From the NCBI GenBank assembly GCA_030156255.1, contig JASGMV010000020.1, forward strand, positions 1 through 57,152: a stretch of DNA of 57,152 bases, read 5' to 3'. This DNA comes from Desulfovibrionales bacterium. GTDB lineage: Bacteria > Desulfobacterota > Desulfovibrionia > Desulfovibrionales > Desulfovibrionaceae. Below, in pieces: positions 18,122 through 25,882 of this stretch. The notes beneath the pieces were generated by a model. It saw only the letters and a program-made list of their open reading frames with translations, had not been told where the DNA came from and did not search any database. The position numbers were made by a program, and so were the translations under genes. Numbering within the stretch: position 1 is the first letter of the stretch; the number at the start of each line of letters is the position of its first letter.

Positions 18122-19102
18122 CTAACCGAGCAGGCCGATGCCGAGGCCCTTGTCGATGGCCTTCAGTCCGGCGAAGAACAGAACCACGATGACCATGATG
18201 CGGATGAACTTGGGCTTGGCGATGCTGAGCAGCCTGACGCCGACGAAGGAGCCGAACATCAGCCCGATGATCGACGGCACCGCCATCAACGGGATGACGC
18301 AGCCCTTGTTCATGTAAATCCACGCCGCCGAGGTGTCGGTGATGGACAGCAGGAATTTACTGGTCGCCACGGAAATTTTCAGCGGCGCCCCCATGAGCAG
18401 GTTCAAGACCGGAACGTTGGCCCAGCCTGCGCCCAAGCCGAACATGCCGGCCAACACGCCGATGAAGATGAAGAGGATCAGGCCCAAAAGGGTGCGGTGC
18501 GTTTTCCACTCCACCATCTCCTGGGTGGCTGCGTCGAAGTACGTCCCGTGCAGGCCCAAGGCCATGCCGAGGGCGTCCTGCTTGGTCACCACGGGCTTCG
18601 TCGTGTTCTTGGACGCCAGCAGCAGGATGGCGATGCCCACGATGGTCACGCCCAGGCAGACCTGGACGATGTCCGGGTTGAGTTTGGACAGGTACAGCCC
18701 CAGCATGGCGCCCCCTATGGAGCAGGTCGATGCGATCAGCGCCACGGGAAGGGCCAGCCTCAGGCTGGCTAGGTTTCTTCTGAGCAAGCCCGGCCCTGCG
18801 GCCAGGGCGCCGGCCAGGGCCACCATCAGCCCCGCGCCGCGGACAAAGTCGATATGGAACGGGAAAAAGCCGCTGACCAGCGGGACGTACAGCACGCCCC
18901 CGCCGACGCCGGCCAGCACGGCGATGATCCCGAGAACGAAACAAAACACGAGCAGAATCAACGGCCAGAACCACCACGGGTGCGCCATTTCCGGCGGAAC
19001 TGCTGCTTCCTGGGCTGCCCATACGACCATCGGATGGGCCAATATTGTCGCGACAGCCGGCGCCCCGATCAGACCCAGCTTTTTGTGTGAGATCGGCAAC
19101 AT
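18122..19102 (-). CDS. TSUP family exporter, TauE/SafE type
   Basis: This inner-membrane transporter of the 4-toluene-sulfonate-uptake (TauE/SafE) family exports sulfite or small sulfonates/organic anions in characterised members. The 326 residues contain about eight helices and the two family repeats, seen as VLAGVGGGVLYVPL and GVLAGMFGLGAGWANVPVL. A soluble insert near FDAATQEMVEWKTHRT lies between the halves. The start MLPISHKKLG is preceded by GGGGGAG, whereas an upstream ATG (19177) lacks a site. It heads the exporter/small-membrane-protein pair, divergent from a receiver-kinase operon that may regulate it. Confidence 0.92.
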   Translation of the reverse strand: MLPISHKKLGLIGAPAVATILAHPMVVWAAQEAAVPPEMAHPWWFWPLILLVFCFVLGIIAVLAGVGGGVLYVPLVSGFFPFHIDFVRGAGLMVALAGALAAGPGLLRRNLASLRLALPVALIASTCSIGGAMLGLYLSKLNPDIVQVCLGVTIVGIAILLLASKNTTKPVVTKQDALGMALGLHGTYFDAATQEMVEWKTHRTLLGLILFIFIGVLAGMFGLGAGWANVPVLNLLMGAPLKISVATSKFLLSITDTSAAWIYMNKGCVIPLMAVPSIIGLMFGSFVGVRLLSIAKPKFIRIMVIVVLFFAGLKAIDKGLGIGLLG

Positions 19103-19136
19103 TGCTCCCCCTTTCTTTGCGTTTTGAAACTTGTTG

Positions 19137-19165
19137 TTGCCAAATGAAACGATACGATCTATAAG
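19137..19165 (+). promoter_or_regulatory. Candidate sigma-70 promoter of the receiver-kinase operon
   Basis: TTGCCA (19137-19142) and TATAAG (19160-19165), separated by exactly 17 bp, each match consensus at 5 of 6 positions. Transcription would begin near 19172, about 38 bases before the ATG at 19210. The site lies in the 107-bp divergent region shared with the exporter gene. Confidence 0.55.
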
Positions 19166-19209
19166 CAAGGACAGCAATTGATGTCAAGTTCATCACATGG
19201 GGTTTCAAG

Positions 19210-19581
19210 ATGAAACAGTTACGGCTGCTCATTGTGGACGACGAGCGCCACTTCGCCGACGCTCTGGCCGAGAGGCTGGAGTTGCGGGGGTTCAAGGCTC
19301 AAACCGCTTACGACGCGGCCCAGGCCTTGGAGGCCCTTGGAAGTGCGGAGTTCGACCTGGTTTTGTTGGATTTGCGGTTGCCGGATCGTCCCGGAACCGA
19401 CGTGTTGCGGGAGATGCCGGGATTGGGCGCCGAAGCGCGGGTGGTGGTGCTGACCGGGCACGGCTCGGATGCGGATTATAAGGAATGCATGGGGCTTGGC
19501 GCCAAGGATTTCCTTCATAAACCCATCGCCATTCGCGAGTTGTCCGAAATCCTGCTCCGCGTGCACAAGGAGGAGTCGTGA
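19210..19581 (+). CDS. Response regulator receiver protein
   Basis: This receiver-only protein of 123 residues has VDDERHF at the acidic pocket, phospho-acceptor D54 in LLDLRLPD, T in LTGHG and Lys in LHKPIA. It is the first gene of a four-gene operon. Its stop overlaps the GTG start of the histidine kinase (GTGA), so the two are translationally coupled and probably form a cognate pair or a phosphorelay step. Confidence 0.93.
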   Translation: MKQLRLLIVDDERHFADALAERLELRGFKAQTAYDAAQALEALGSAEFDLVLLDLRLPDRPGTDVLREMPGLGAEARVVVLTGHGSDADYKECMGLGAKDFLHKPIAIRELSEILLRVHKEES

Positions 19582-21332
19582 ACCGGCTAACCGCTTTGCT
19601 GGTCCAGGCGGTGCGGCCGCGGTTCCTCAATCCGCCCGACATGGCCTACAGGGGCGTGCGCGATTACCGCCGGGTCTGGTTCCTGTCCATCGCCGGCCTG
19701 GCCGCGGTGTCGTTGATTCCCTTGTTGATTCTGACGCTCACCGACTACCAACTGACCCGCAAGGCCCTGCAGTTGGAAAATACGCTGCGGCTGGTGCGAA
19801 TTGCATCAAATACCCGGCGGACAGTGACCCACTTTTTGGAGGAGCGCATCTCCGCGTTGCATTTTGTACTGGAGGAGGAGACCTACGACCGGTTGCGGTC
19901 TCCCGGGCATCTGGAGGCGGTGCTCAAGAATCTGAAGGTGGGGTTCGGCGGCGTGGTGGACTTGGGTTTGATCAACGCCGACGGGGTCCAGGCGGCCTAC
20001 GCCGGGCCTTTCGAGTTGATCGGGAAGAATTATGTGGGGCAGCCGTGGCTTCAGGAGGTCCGGGCCAAGGGCGCCTACGTCAGCGACATGTTCCTGGGAT
20101 TTCGCGGCGCGCCGCACATCGTGGCGGCCGTGGCCTCGGACGCCGCAAAGGGGCGGGGGTACTTTTTGCGGAGCACGCTGGACATGGAGCGCCTGATCAA
20201 CCTGCTTTCCATTCTGGACCTGGGCGCCAGCGGGGACGCCTTCTTGATCAACAGACAAGGGGTGCTGCAGACGCCGTCCAAGTTTTTCGGAAAAGTGCTG
20301 GACAACTCCACGCTGAAGGTCCCGCCGTATTCGGAGCACACCCAGTCCGCAGTGGTCGAGGACCCCGAGCGGGGGCCGATCCTCGTGGGCTACGCCTACA
20401 TCAAGGATTCGCCGTTCATCCTGATGGTCACCCGGCAGCAGGCCGAGACCATGCGGGCCTGGATGGACATCCGGCTGGACCTGATATGGTTTTTGGTGGC
20501 GAGCATCACGGTGTTGTTGTTCGCCATTTACGCCATTTCCACTTATATGGGCAACAGCCTGTACGAGGCGGACGTGAAGCAGGCCACGGCCATGTCGCAC
20601 ATGGAGTCCACCAACCGCCTGGCGTCGTTGGGCCGCTTGTCCGCCGGAGTCGCCCACGAGATCAACAACCCCCTGGCGGTGATCAACGAAAAGGCCGGAC
20701 TCATCAAGGATTTGCTGGAGCTCGACCCCAAGTACAACGCCGACGAGCGGTTGATCGGCCATCTGGATTCGGTGCTGGACTCCGTGGACCGCTGCGGGAG
20801 GATCACCAAGCAAATGCTGGGATTCGCTCGCGAGGGCAGCGTGGAAATTCAGCCGTTCAGCCTGGACAAAGTCGTGCGGGACGTTCTGAGCTTTTTTGAG
20901 AAGGAGGCCGTGTACCGCTCCATCGACGTCAACGTGGCGGTGGCCCCGTCCTTGCCCGACATTCGCTCCGACCGGGGCAAGCTGATGCAGGTGTTGCTGA
21001 ATATTGTGGGCAACGCCTTCCAGGCCATGCGCAATGGTGATAGCCTGAACGTTACGGCCGAACCGCACGGCGAAGACCGGGTGAAGATTCGGATTCAGGA
21101 TACGGGGGCCGGCATCAGCAAGGAGAACATGAAACAAATCTTCGAGCCGTTTTTCACCACCAAATCCGGGAAAGGCGGTTCGGGGTTGGGCTTGTCCATC
21201 ACCTACGGTCTGGTGCGCAAGCTTCAGGGCGCCATCGACGTGCAAAGCGAGGAAGGAGCGGGCGCCGCCTTCACCATCGATCTGCCCTTGACCATACGCG
21301 AGGTGCGAAATGACGAGAGTGCTGCTGGTTGA
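19578..21332 (+). CDS. Membrane sensor histidine kinase with Cache-type sensor
   Basis: In 584 residues, TM1 (about 33-54) and TM2 (about 302-323) flank a periplasmic region of about 245 residues with the double-Cache pattern (LRSPGHLEAVLKNL, FLINRQGVLQTPSKF, YIKDSPFILMV). The HisKA domain has phospho-acceptor H360 in SAGVAHEINNPLAVI, followed by a complete HATPase domain (IVGNAFQAM, IQDTGAGI, GSGLGLSI). No HAMP is evident. The start is a GTG overlapping the upstream receiver stop, and its end overlaps the next receiver by 23 bases. The ligand is unknown; the divergent exporter suggests an anion-related signal, which is inference. Confidence 0.93.
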   Translation: MNRLTALLVQAVRPRFLNPPDMAYRGVRDYRRVWFLSIAGLAAVSLIPLLILTLTDYQLTRKALQLENTLRLVRIASNTRRTVTHFLEERISALHFVLEEETYDRLRSPGHLEAVLKNLKVGFGGVVDLGLINADGVQAAYAGPFELIGKNYVGQPWLQEVRAKGAYVSDMFLGFRGAPHIVAAVASDAAKGRGYFLRSTLDMERLINLLSILDLGASGDAFLINRQGVLQTPSKFFGKVLDNSTLKVPPYSEHTQSAVVEDPERGPILVGYAYIKDSPFILMVTRQQAETMRAWMDIRLDLIWFLVASITVLLFAIYAISTYMGNSLYEADVKQATAMSHMESTNRLASLGRLSAGVAHEINNPLAVINEKAGLIKDLLELDPKYNADERLIGHLDSVLDSVDRCGRITKQMLGFAREGSVEIQPFSLDKVVRDVLSFFEKEAVYRSIDVNVAVAPSLPDIRSDRGKLMQVLLNIVGNAFQAMRNGDSLNVTAEPHGEDRVKIRIQDTGAGISKENMKQIFEPFFTTKSGKGGSGLGLSITYGLVRKLQGAIDVQSEEGAGAAFTIDLPLTIREVRNDESAAG

Positions 21333-21684
21333 CGACGAGAAGGAATTTGTTTCGGCTTTGGCGGAACGCTTGGCGTTGCGGGGCTACGCGGCCGATTGGA
21401 GCGTGACCGCCGAAGACGCTTTGGCCAAGGTCAAGGCCAAGGAATACGATGTCTGCCTGCTGGACATGAGGATGCCGCGGCTCAGCGGGTTGGAGCTCAA
21501 GCAGGAGATCAAGAAGACGGCGCCGTGCATGCGGTTCATTTTTCTCACCGGCCACGGCTCCGAGCAGTGGTTCGAGGAAGCCTCGTCCGAAGGCGAGTTT
21601 TGTCTCATCAAACCGGTAAGGGTGGAGCAGATCATGGAGACCATTGCAGAGGTCATAAAAGAGGGCAAGGGAGGCGCGGCATGA
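21310..21684 (+). CDS. Response regulator receiver protein
   Basis: The 124-residue receiver has VDDEKEF, phospho-acceptor D52 in LLDMRMPRLSG, T in LTGHGS and Lys in LIKPV. It overlaps the kinase gene by 23 bases and the next gene by the ATGA tetranucleotide. Like its neighbours it has no output domain. Two stand-alone receivers around one kinase suggest a branched relay in which one acts as phosphate sink. Confidence 0.92.
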   Translation: MTRVLLVDDEKEFVSALAERLALRGYAADWSVTAEDALAKVKAKEYDVCLLDMRMPRLSGLELKQEIKKTAPCMRFIFLTGHGSEQWFEEASSEGEFCLIKPVRVEQIMETIAEVIKEGKGGAA

Positions 21685-22328
21685 GCGCAGGGAGCAATCC
21701 GGGCTGGGATTCGCTGGCCTTTTGCGGCCGGATGAACGCGCATATTTCCCATAAAATCCGCAATATTCTCGCCACGGTGTCCGAGACGGCCGGCCTGTTG
21801 GACGATCTTGTCGAGATGGCCGAGGAGCAGGACGGCGCGGGAAACTGCGGCAGGCTGCGCGAACTCTCCGGCCGCATCGTGGAGCAGATCGACCGCGGAC
21901 AGAAGGTGGTGCAGCGGATGAACCAGTTCGCGCACAGCGTGGACACGGCCTGGGCCGAGGTGGACATCAACGACGCCGCCGGCCTCATGGCGAGCCTATC
22001 CTCTAATATGCCCTATCCCAGGGCCGTGGACTACCGGCCCGCGGACGGGACCATTACCGTGAACACGAGTCCGTTCTTGCTGGAGCAGCTTTTGTACGTC
22101 CTGCTGCGCTTCGCCTTCGACGGCTTGACGCCCGAACAGGGCCTGACCTTGGCCACCCGCTCCACGGACCGCGGCGGCGCCGTCGAATTTTCCGGCGTTG
22201 CGGGCCTGTCCGGCAGGCGGCTGCCCGACGAGGCCTTGAAGCTGGCCGGCGCCCTGGACCTTGACCTGGAGCTGCGCGCCGACCAAGGGATCATTCTTGT
22301 TGAACTGGATCACAATTTGGCCGATTGA
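21681..22328 (+). CDS. Histidine-kinase-like / histidine phosphotransfer protein with degenerate ATPase
   Basis: The 215-residue protein starts at the ATGA overlap with the preceding receiver. Residues 15-45 resemble a DHp helix with a candidate phospho-His H24 in AHISHKIRNILATV, aligning with the SHEIRNPL box of kinases. The C-terminal 110 residues have the size of an HATPase domain but lack a clear N box and the DxGxG motif, so ATP binding is unlikely. I read it as a dedicated phosphotransfer partner that dimerises like a kinase (compare ChpT). No signal or membrane segment is present. Confidence 0.75.
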   Translation: MSAGSNPGWDSLAFCGRMNAHISHKIRNILATVSETAGLLDDLVEMAEEQDGAGNCGRLRELSGRIVEQIDRGQKVVQRMNQFAHSVDTAWAEVDINDAAGLMASLSSNMPYPRAVDYRPADGTITVNTSPFLLEQLLYVLLRFAFDGLTPEQGLTLATRSTDRGGAVEFSGVAGLSGRRLPDEALKLAGALDLDLELRADQGIILVELDHNLAD

Positions 22329-22359
22329 GGCCGGCTTCTTGAACACCCCCATCGATCCG

Positions 22360-22435
22360 GAGCATAGTACGCTTGAAATGTTTGCTTCACGGCGGGCGCA
22401 GCCCGTCCGCAAGCATTTCGCGGCAAGGAGTTAGC
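22360..22435 (+). repeat. Dispersed palindromic repeat, copy 2
   Basis: This aligns over about 75 bases with the reverse strand of copy 1 (17551-17659): both begin GAGCATnnTACGCnTGAAATG, share GCGCAGCCCG in the loop and end GCATTTCGCGGCAAGGA. The ends GAAATG and CATTTC are complementary, so the unit can fold. It lies between the kinase-like gene and the Cys-rich gene. Confidence 0.65.
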
Positions 22436-22447
22436 CGGTAGCCTCCC

Positions 22448-22711
22448 ATGTCCGACGTGGCGCATCTGCTCTTGTGCGACGCCTGCTGCGACGCCGGCGG
22501 CGTTCTGAAGGAAGCCAGGAAAACCGGCGGCTGCACCTGCGACGTGTGCGGGTTCGCCTGCGCCTGCTGCGGCGATCCGGACCACCAGTACATCAACCGC
22601 ATCGCTGTGCGGAACATCCCCGGCGAGGCTTGGCCCGTGCTGCAGCGCCGCAATCAACGCTCGCTGGCGTCCGTCGATTGGGAGCGGATTTTCCTGATGG
22701 GCCGCGAATGA
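22448..22711 (+). CDS. Small cysteine-rich protein, putative metal binding
   Basis: An 87-residue ORF has nine cysteines in its first 41 residues: CDACC at 10-14 and CTCDVCGFACACC at 29-41. Such density implies zinc or Fe-S binding. The second half (ASVDWERIFLMGRE) has no Cys. Its stop overlaps the ATG of the next small gene (ATGA), which supports translation. The ATG has only a distant AAGGAG, 17 bases upstream and inside the dispersed repeat, so initiation is weak or coupled. I do not recognise the family. Confidence 0.6.
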   Translation: MSDVAHLLLCDACCDAGGVLKEARKTGGCTCDVCGFACACCGDPDHQYINRIAVRNIPGEAWPVLQRRNQRSLASVDWERIFLMGRE

Positions 22712-22980
22712 CCTGTTGGATCTGTGGGAAGTTCTTTCAACCGCGCGCCAAGGTTGCATGTGCGGAACGAATGCTCCGGTTCGCGACGATCTGGCGCAAG
22801 CGCACCTCGGTGCGGCCACGAGTGCGGCGACCGCTGGAGTGGAAGAATCCTGCGCCTGAGGCGGACATGCAGAATCCAAGGCCGCCGGACGTTTCCATAC
22901 TGGTGGAGGCCATGACCGCTGCCGTTCGAAGTCAAATCCAGGATTTCGTTTGGACTCAAGCAGTTAGCGCCACCCCGTGA
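22708..22980 (+). CDS. Small basic protein with CxxC, unknown
   Basis: A 90-residue ORF starts at ATGA overlapping the previous Cys-rich gene and begins MTCWICGKFFQPRAKVACAER, a half zinc-knuckle pattern followed by an Arg-rich segment (IWRKRTSVRPRVRRPLEW). No family is recognised. Support comes from the coupled start and CxxC motif only; it could be a decayed zinc-ribbon gene. Confidence 0.4.
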   Translation: MTCWICGKFFQPRAKVACAERMLRFATIWRKRTSVRPRVRRPLEWKNPAPEADMQNPRPPDVSILVEAMTAAVRSQIQDFVWTQAVSATP

Positions 22981-23211
22981 GCGCGCGCCAAAGCGACATT
23001 TAAAACCGCTATGGCGCGTTTGGTTCTTTTCAACAAATATTCATATGAAATTGACGAAATTATGGAATTTATACTTGCTAAATCCGTTTGCGTTTGGCAT
23101 ATTCCGCCAAGCCTCTGGGGACAGGTGCGTCGTGCGGCTGTTTCTCGGGGTGAGGTTGGCTGAGGTGTTGGTTCTCAGTATCTGAATTTTTTTATTTTCA
23201 AGGAGAACTGT

Positions 23212-25212
23212 ATGAAACGGTTTACAGTCATCGGCCTGCTGGCGGCGATGCTGGTCCTGGGCGCCTCGTTCGCCCAGGCCGCGGATGTTCCGCCTTCGGC
23301 TTTGAGCAACCAGTCTTGGGCCGTGGTCGGCATGGGATTTTCGGGCAACGTGACGGCGGGTGTTTCATCCGCTGTTCCTTACAAGTATGTGGTGTATAAC
23401 TCGACGACGTTGCATACGCCGTTTGGAGCCTTCTTCTTCAATGCGAGTGCCTCCAACAACGTGCTGAGAATGAACGGTACGTTGGGTGCCTACAATGGCT
23501 CGTCTATTGGGACGCTTAACTTTTTTCAAGAAGACTATGTCTTGAATAATATGGGGCCGAAAAAAGGCGTTCCTGGCTTGATTCGCGCCGAGGCGAACTT
23601 CACGAATGGAACGGTATTTGGATTTGGTACTTCCCCCGACTACTTGTATATCTTTGCCGCTCCGGACTACTCCCTGATGGTCGGCATCGCCAACGTGACT
23701 GCGGGCAACTGGTCGAAGAGTGGCGGTGCGAAATCCCGCAACGGTACCTCGCTTTTGGCCATGGTGCAGCGCAACCCGGCTGCTACGGTGTCGGCGGCGA
23801 GTAAAGGTCTGGGCGGCACGTGGTCTCTCTTCTCTCTGCAGATGGATAAGGACAATAAGACCGCTTACCGTGCAGGCGAACTGACTATTGCATCCACCGG
23901 CCCCGGCGCCACCTGGAAAGGTTATGACAGCAAACAGGCCGTCAGCAACGCCTCGGTCTCGTATAATGTTGACACCGACGGCCGCTTGTTCCGTGTGGTC
24001 AACAGCTCCTCCATCTCCAAGCCGGGCGCCGTCATCGTGAACAATGCGACGATGGACGCCTACAACAAGACCTTCATCGGTTTTGAGTACTCGGGCGATA
24101 ACCCGAGCATGACGGTCGCCACCAAGGGCGGCGTGATCGGCGACGCCTCCGACTTCCAGAACGTCTATTTGAAGCTCGTCGCCGCCGGCACCGGCAAGGC
24201 CAGCGCCAGCGCCGCCGCCGGCAACGGCACCGCCACTCTGATGCAGATGTACCTGGACGGTAACGCCAAAGTGGACGGCGCCGGCAACATGACCACGTTG
24301 AACGCGGGTCCCTTGGCTCGCGGCGGCCACACCTCCACCGCATCCATCGATGGCTACACGTTGAACCTGGGCACCCGTACTATCGGTGGCGTCCAGTTCC
24401 GTAACTTCACGATTCTGAACAGCACCGGCAGCGGCACGGGCATCGAAGTGTTCGGTCGTTGGAATGCGGAAAAGACCTACTTTGTGGGTATTTGGAACAA
24501 GTCCGGCGACTCCTACCAGTTGGCCTTCGCCTTCCCCACTGCGTCCGCCAGCTCCAACTTCACCAAGGCCACCAACACGGCGGCCTACTGGGACAACGCT
24601 ACGTTGGCCAACACCTTCACCGTGAACAGCGGTTACAACGGCGAGAAGACGGTGCAGGCTTCCACGCTGATTAGCGATTATAGCCTTGACTCCTCCTTCA
24701 CTCCGGTGACCGGCGTGAAGTACTTCAACGCTTCGTCCACCGTCAGCCCGAGCGCCAAAAACACCATCTACTTCACCGGCACCTACGACATTAGCGGCAT
24801 CGGCGGCAAGCTGAATACCTATCGCCTGTACAAGCTGGTCAACAAGACCTCGACCTTGTCCAACCGCGTGTTCAACCAGAAGAGCGTTCGTTCTCCTGCC
24901 GTTGACGGCGCTTGGTGGCTTGAGCAGAGCGGCACGGTTCTCGACTCCGGCTCCACCCTGGATCCGAGCGTGACCTACTCGCTCTACTTCGTGATCAAGG
25001 ACGGCGGCGACTACGATCTGTCCAAGACCTCGACCACCACTGTTCAGATTCAGGACCCGCAGGTTCTGGGCACCATCACCCCCACTTCCAGCTCTTCCTC
25101 CAGCTCCTCCTCCGGTTGCGTGTTCAACCCCGCCGCCGGCTTTGGTCTGGAGTGGTTGCTGCTGCTGCTGGCCCCGGCCATCGGCATCATCCGCAGCCGG
25201 TTCAAGAAGTAG
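23212..25212 (+). CDS. Exported Asn/Ser/Thr-rich surface protein with C-terminal sorting-type tail
   Basis: This 666-residue protein begins with a Sec signal peptide (MKRFTVIGLLAAMLVLGASFAQA, cleavage after AQA). The mature part is rich in Asn, Ser, Thr, Gly and aromatic residues, suggesting a beta-rich extracellular structure. I count 25 N-x-S/T sequons, about one per 27 residues. The C-terminus has a run of ten Ser, then GCVFNPAAGFGLEW, a hydrophobic helix (LLLLLAPAIGII) and a basic end RSRFKK: a Ser linker, Cys, helix and basic tail like Cys-type CTERM sorting signals. An AAGGAG site 6 bases before the ATG and a strong terminator indicate a monocistronic, well expressed gene. No domain is recognised. 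Confidence 0.9.
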   Translation: MKRFTVIGLLAAMLVLGASFAQAADVPPSALSNQSWAVVGMGFSGNVTAGVSSAVPYKYVVYNSTTLHTPFGAFFFNASASNNVLRMNGTLGAYNGSSIGTLNFFQEDYVLNNMGPKKGVPGLIRAEANFTNGTVFGFGTSPDYLYIFAAPDYSLMVGIANVTAGNWSKSGGAKSRNGTSLLAMVQRNPAATVSAASKGLGGTWSLFSLQMDKDNKTAYRAGELTIASTGPGATWKGYDSKQAVSNASVSYNVDTDGRLFRVVNSSSISKPGAVIVNNATMDAYNKTFIGFEYSGDNPSMTVATKGGVIGDASDFQNVYLKLVAAGTGKASASAAAGNGTATLMQMYLDGNAKVDGAGNMTTLNAGPLARGGHTSTASIDGYTLNLGTRTIGGVQFRNFTILNSTGSGTGIEVFGRWNAEKTYFVGIWNKSGDSYQLAFAFPTASASSNFTKATNTAAYWDNATLANTFTVNSGYNGEKTVQASTLISDYSLDSSFTPVTGVKYFNASSTVSPSAKNTIYFTGTYDISGIGGKLNTYRLYKLVNKTSTLSNRVFNQKSVRSPAVDGAWWLEQSGTVLDSGSTLDPSVTYSLYFVIKDGGDYDLSKTSTTTVQIQDPQVLGTITPTSSSSSSSSSGCVFNPAAGFGLEWLLLLLAPAIGIIRSRFKK

Positions 25213-25246
25213 CTGACCGACGAATCCAGCCAACCTCATGCATCTC

Positions 25247-25278
25247 AGGCCGGCCCTTCGGGGCCGGCCTTTTTCTTT
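25247..25278 (+). terminator. Rho-independent terminator of the surface-protein gene
   Basis: AGGCCGGCCC (25247-25256), TTCG tetraloop and GGGCCGGCCT (25261-25270) are followed by TTTTTCTTT. A perfect 10-bp stem, a stable tetraloop and a T-tract make this a textbook intrinsic terminator 34 bases after the stop. Confidence 0.93.
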
Positions 25279-25882
25279 GGAAAATAGGGATCGTTTTTCG
25301 AAGGCGTGATCCTGATTTTGTATTCCAGCCTGATATCTTGGTCGGCGCTCACCTCGGAACAAACAGCGCGCATCTGGTTCGGACCCAAAGATGAAGGGCT
25401 CTTGCAGGTTGCGTCCGCCCGCGGATTAAGCCGTGCGATTCCAATTTGGCGCCGTCGTGCTCCAAAGTTCAGAGTGAAAGTTGGTGGACGCGCGTCGCGG
25501 TGTTGACCTATGCAACGAAAAAACGGTGCATGCGTGCGAGGGGAACCGTGCGTGATGCTCTTGGAATGGGCAGCGCCCGGCGGACACGAAGCCCATCGAG
25601 AATCAATGCTTATATGCGAGGCCCCGGGAACGCAGAGAGTTTTCCTTGGCGCCCTGAATTGCAAGCAATGCTGGCATGGGGAAGATAGGTGTAGGGGGCG
25701 TTCGTTTCGCCTTGGCGTTACGCCGCGTGCGCAAAAGATGTTCGCGTTCGTCCATTCCGCCGCGGGCGCGGCTGCGGGGTGGTTCGGAAGGGCGGGATTG
25801 AGGTATTGCGGAGAGCCGTTCAAGCGCCGGAGGAAAGGCTGTAGGGGGCTGGCGCGGTAAACCCGGAGATGTCGCCAGCCGT
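25279..25882. other. 604-bp gap with no convincing gene
   Basis: Two plus-strand ORFs (66 and 116 codons) are present but have no ribosome site, no recognisable motif and irregular composition. Near the right end GGCTGGCG (25847-25854) and CGCCAGCC (25873-25880) form an inverted repeat with an 18-base loop, next to the stop of the ABC transporter gene; the T-run follows on the plus strand, so it is not a clear terminator for that gene. Confidence 0.5.

Noticed and set aside
22474-22980. Longer reading frame through the first Cys-rich gene
   Set aside because: Its first half is Arg-rich and out of frame with the Cys motifs; only the part from the ATGA overlap at 22708 is kept.
23000-23211. 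Promoter-like TTGACG and TATACT boxes upstream of the surface-protein gene
   Set aside because: The spacing is about 13 bases, too short for a sigma-70 promoter; the region is simply A+T-rich.
24180-24240. Ala/Ser-rich low-complexity stretch (GKASASAAAGNG) considered as a repeat or recombination site
   Set aside because: It is a short compositional bias inside a clear coding region, with no repeat unit.
23365-25362. Minus-strand open frame of 665 codons opposite the sequon-rich protein
   Set aside because: No motif or start site; the plus-strand gene has signal peptide, ribosome site and terminator.
25510-25860. 116-codon plus-strand ORF in the gap before the glycan operon
   Set aside because: No ribosome site, no motif, irregular composition; left as non-coding.
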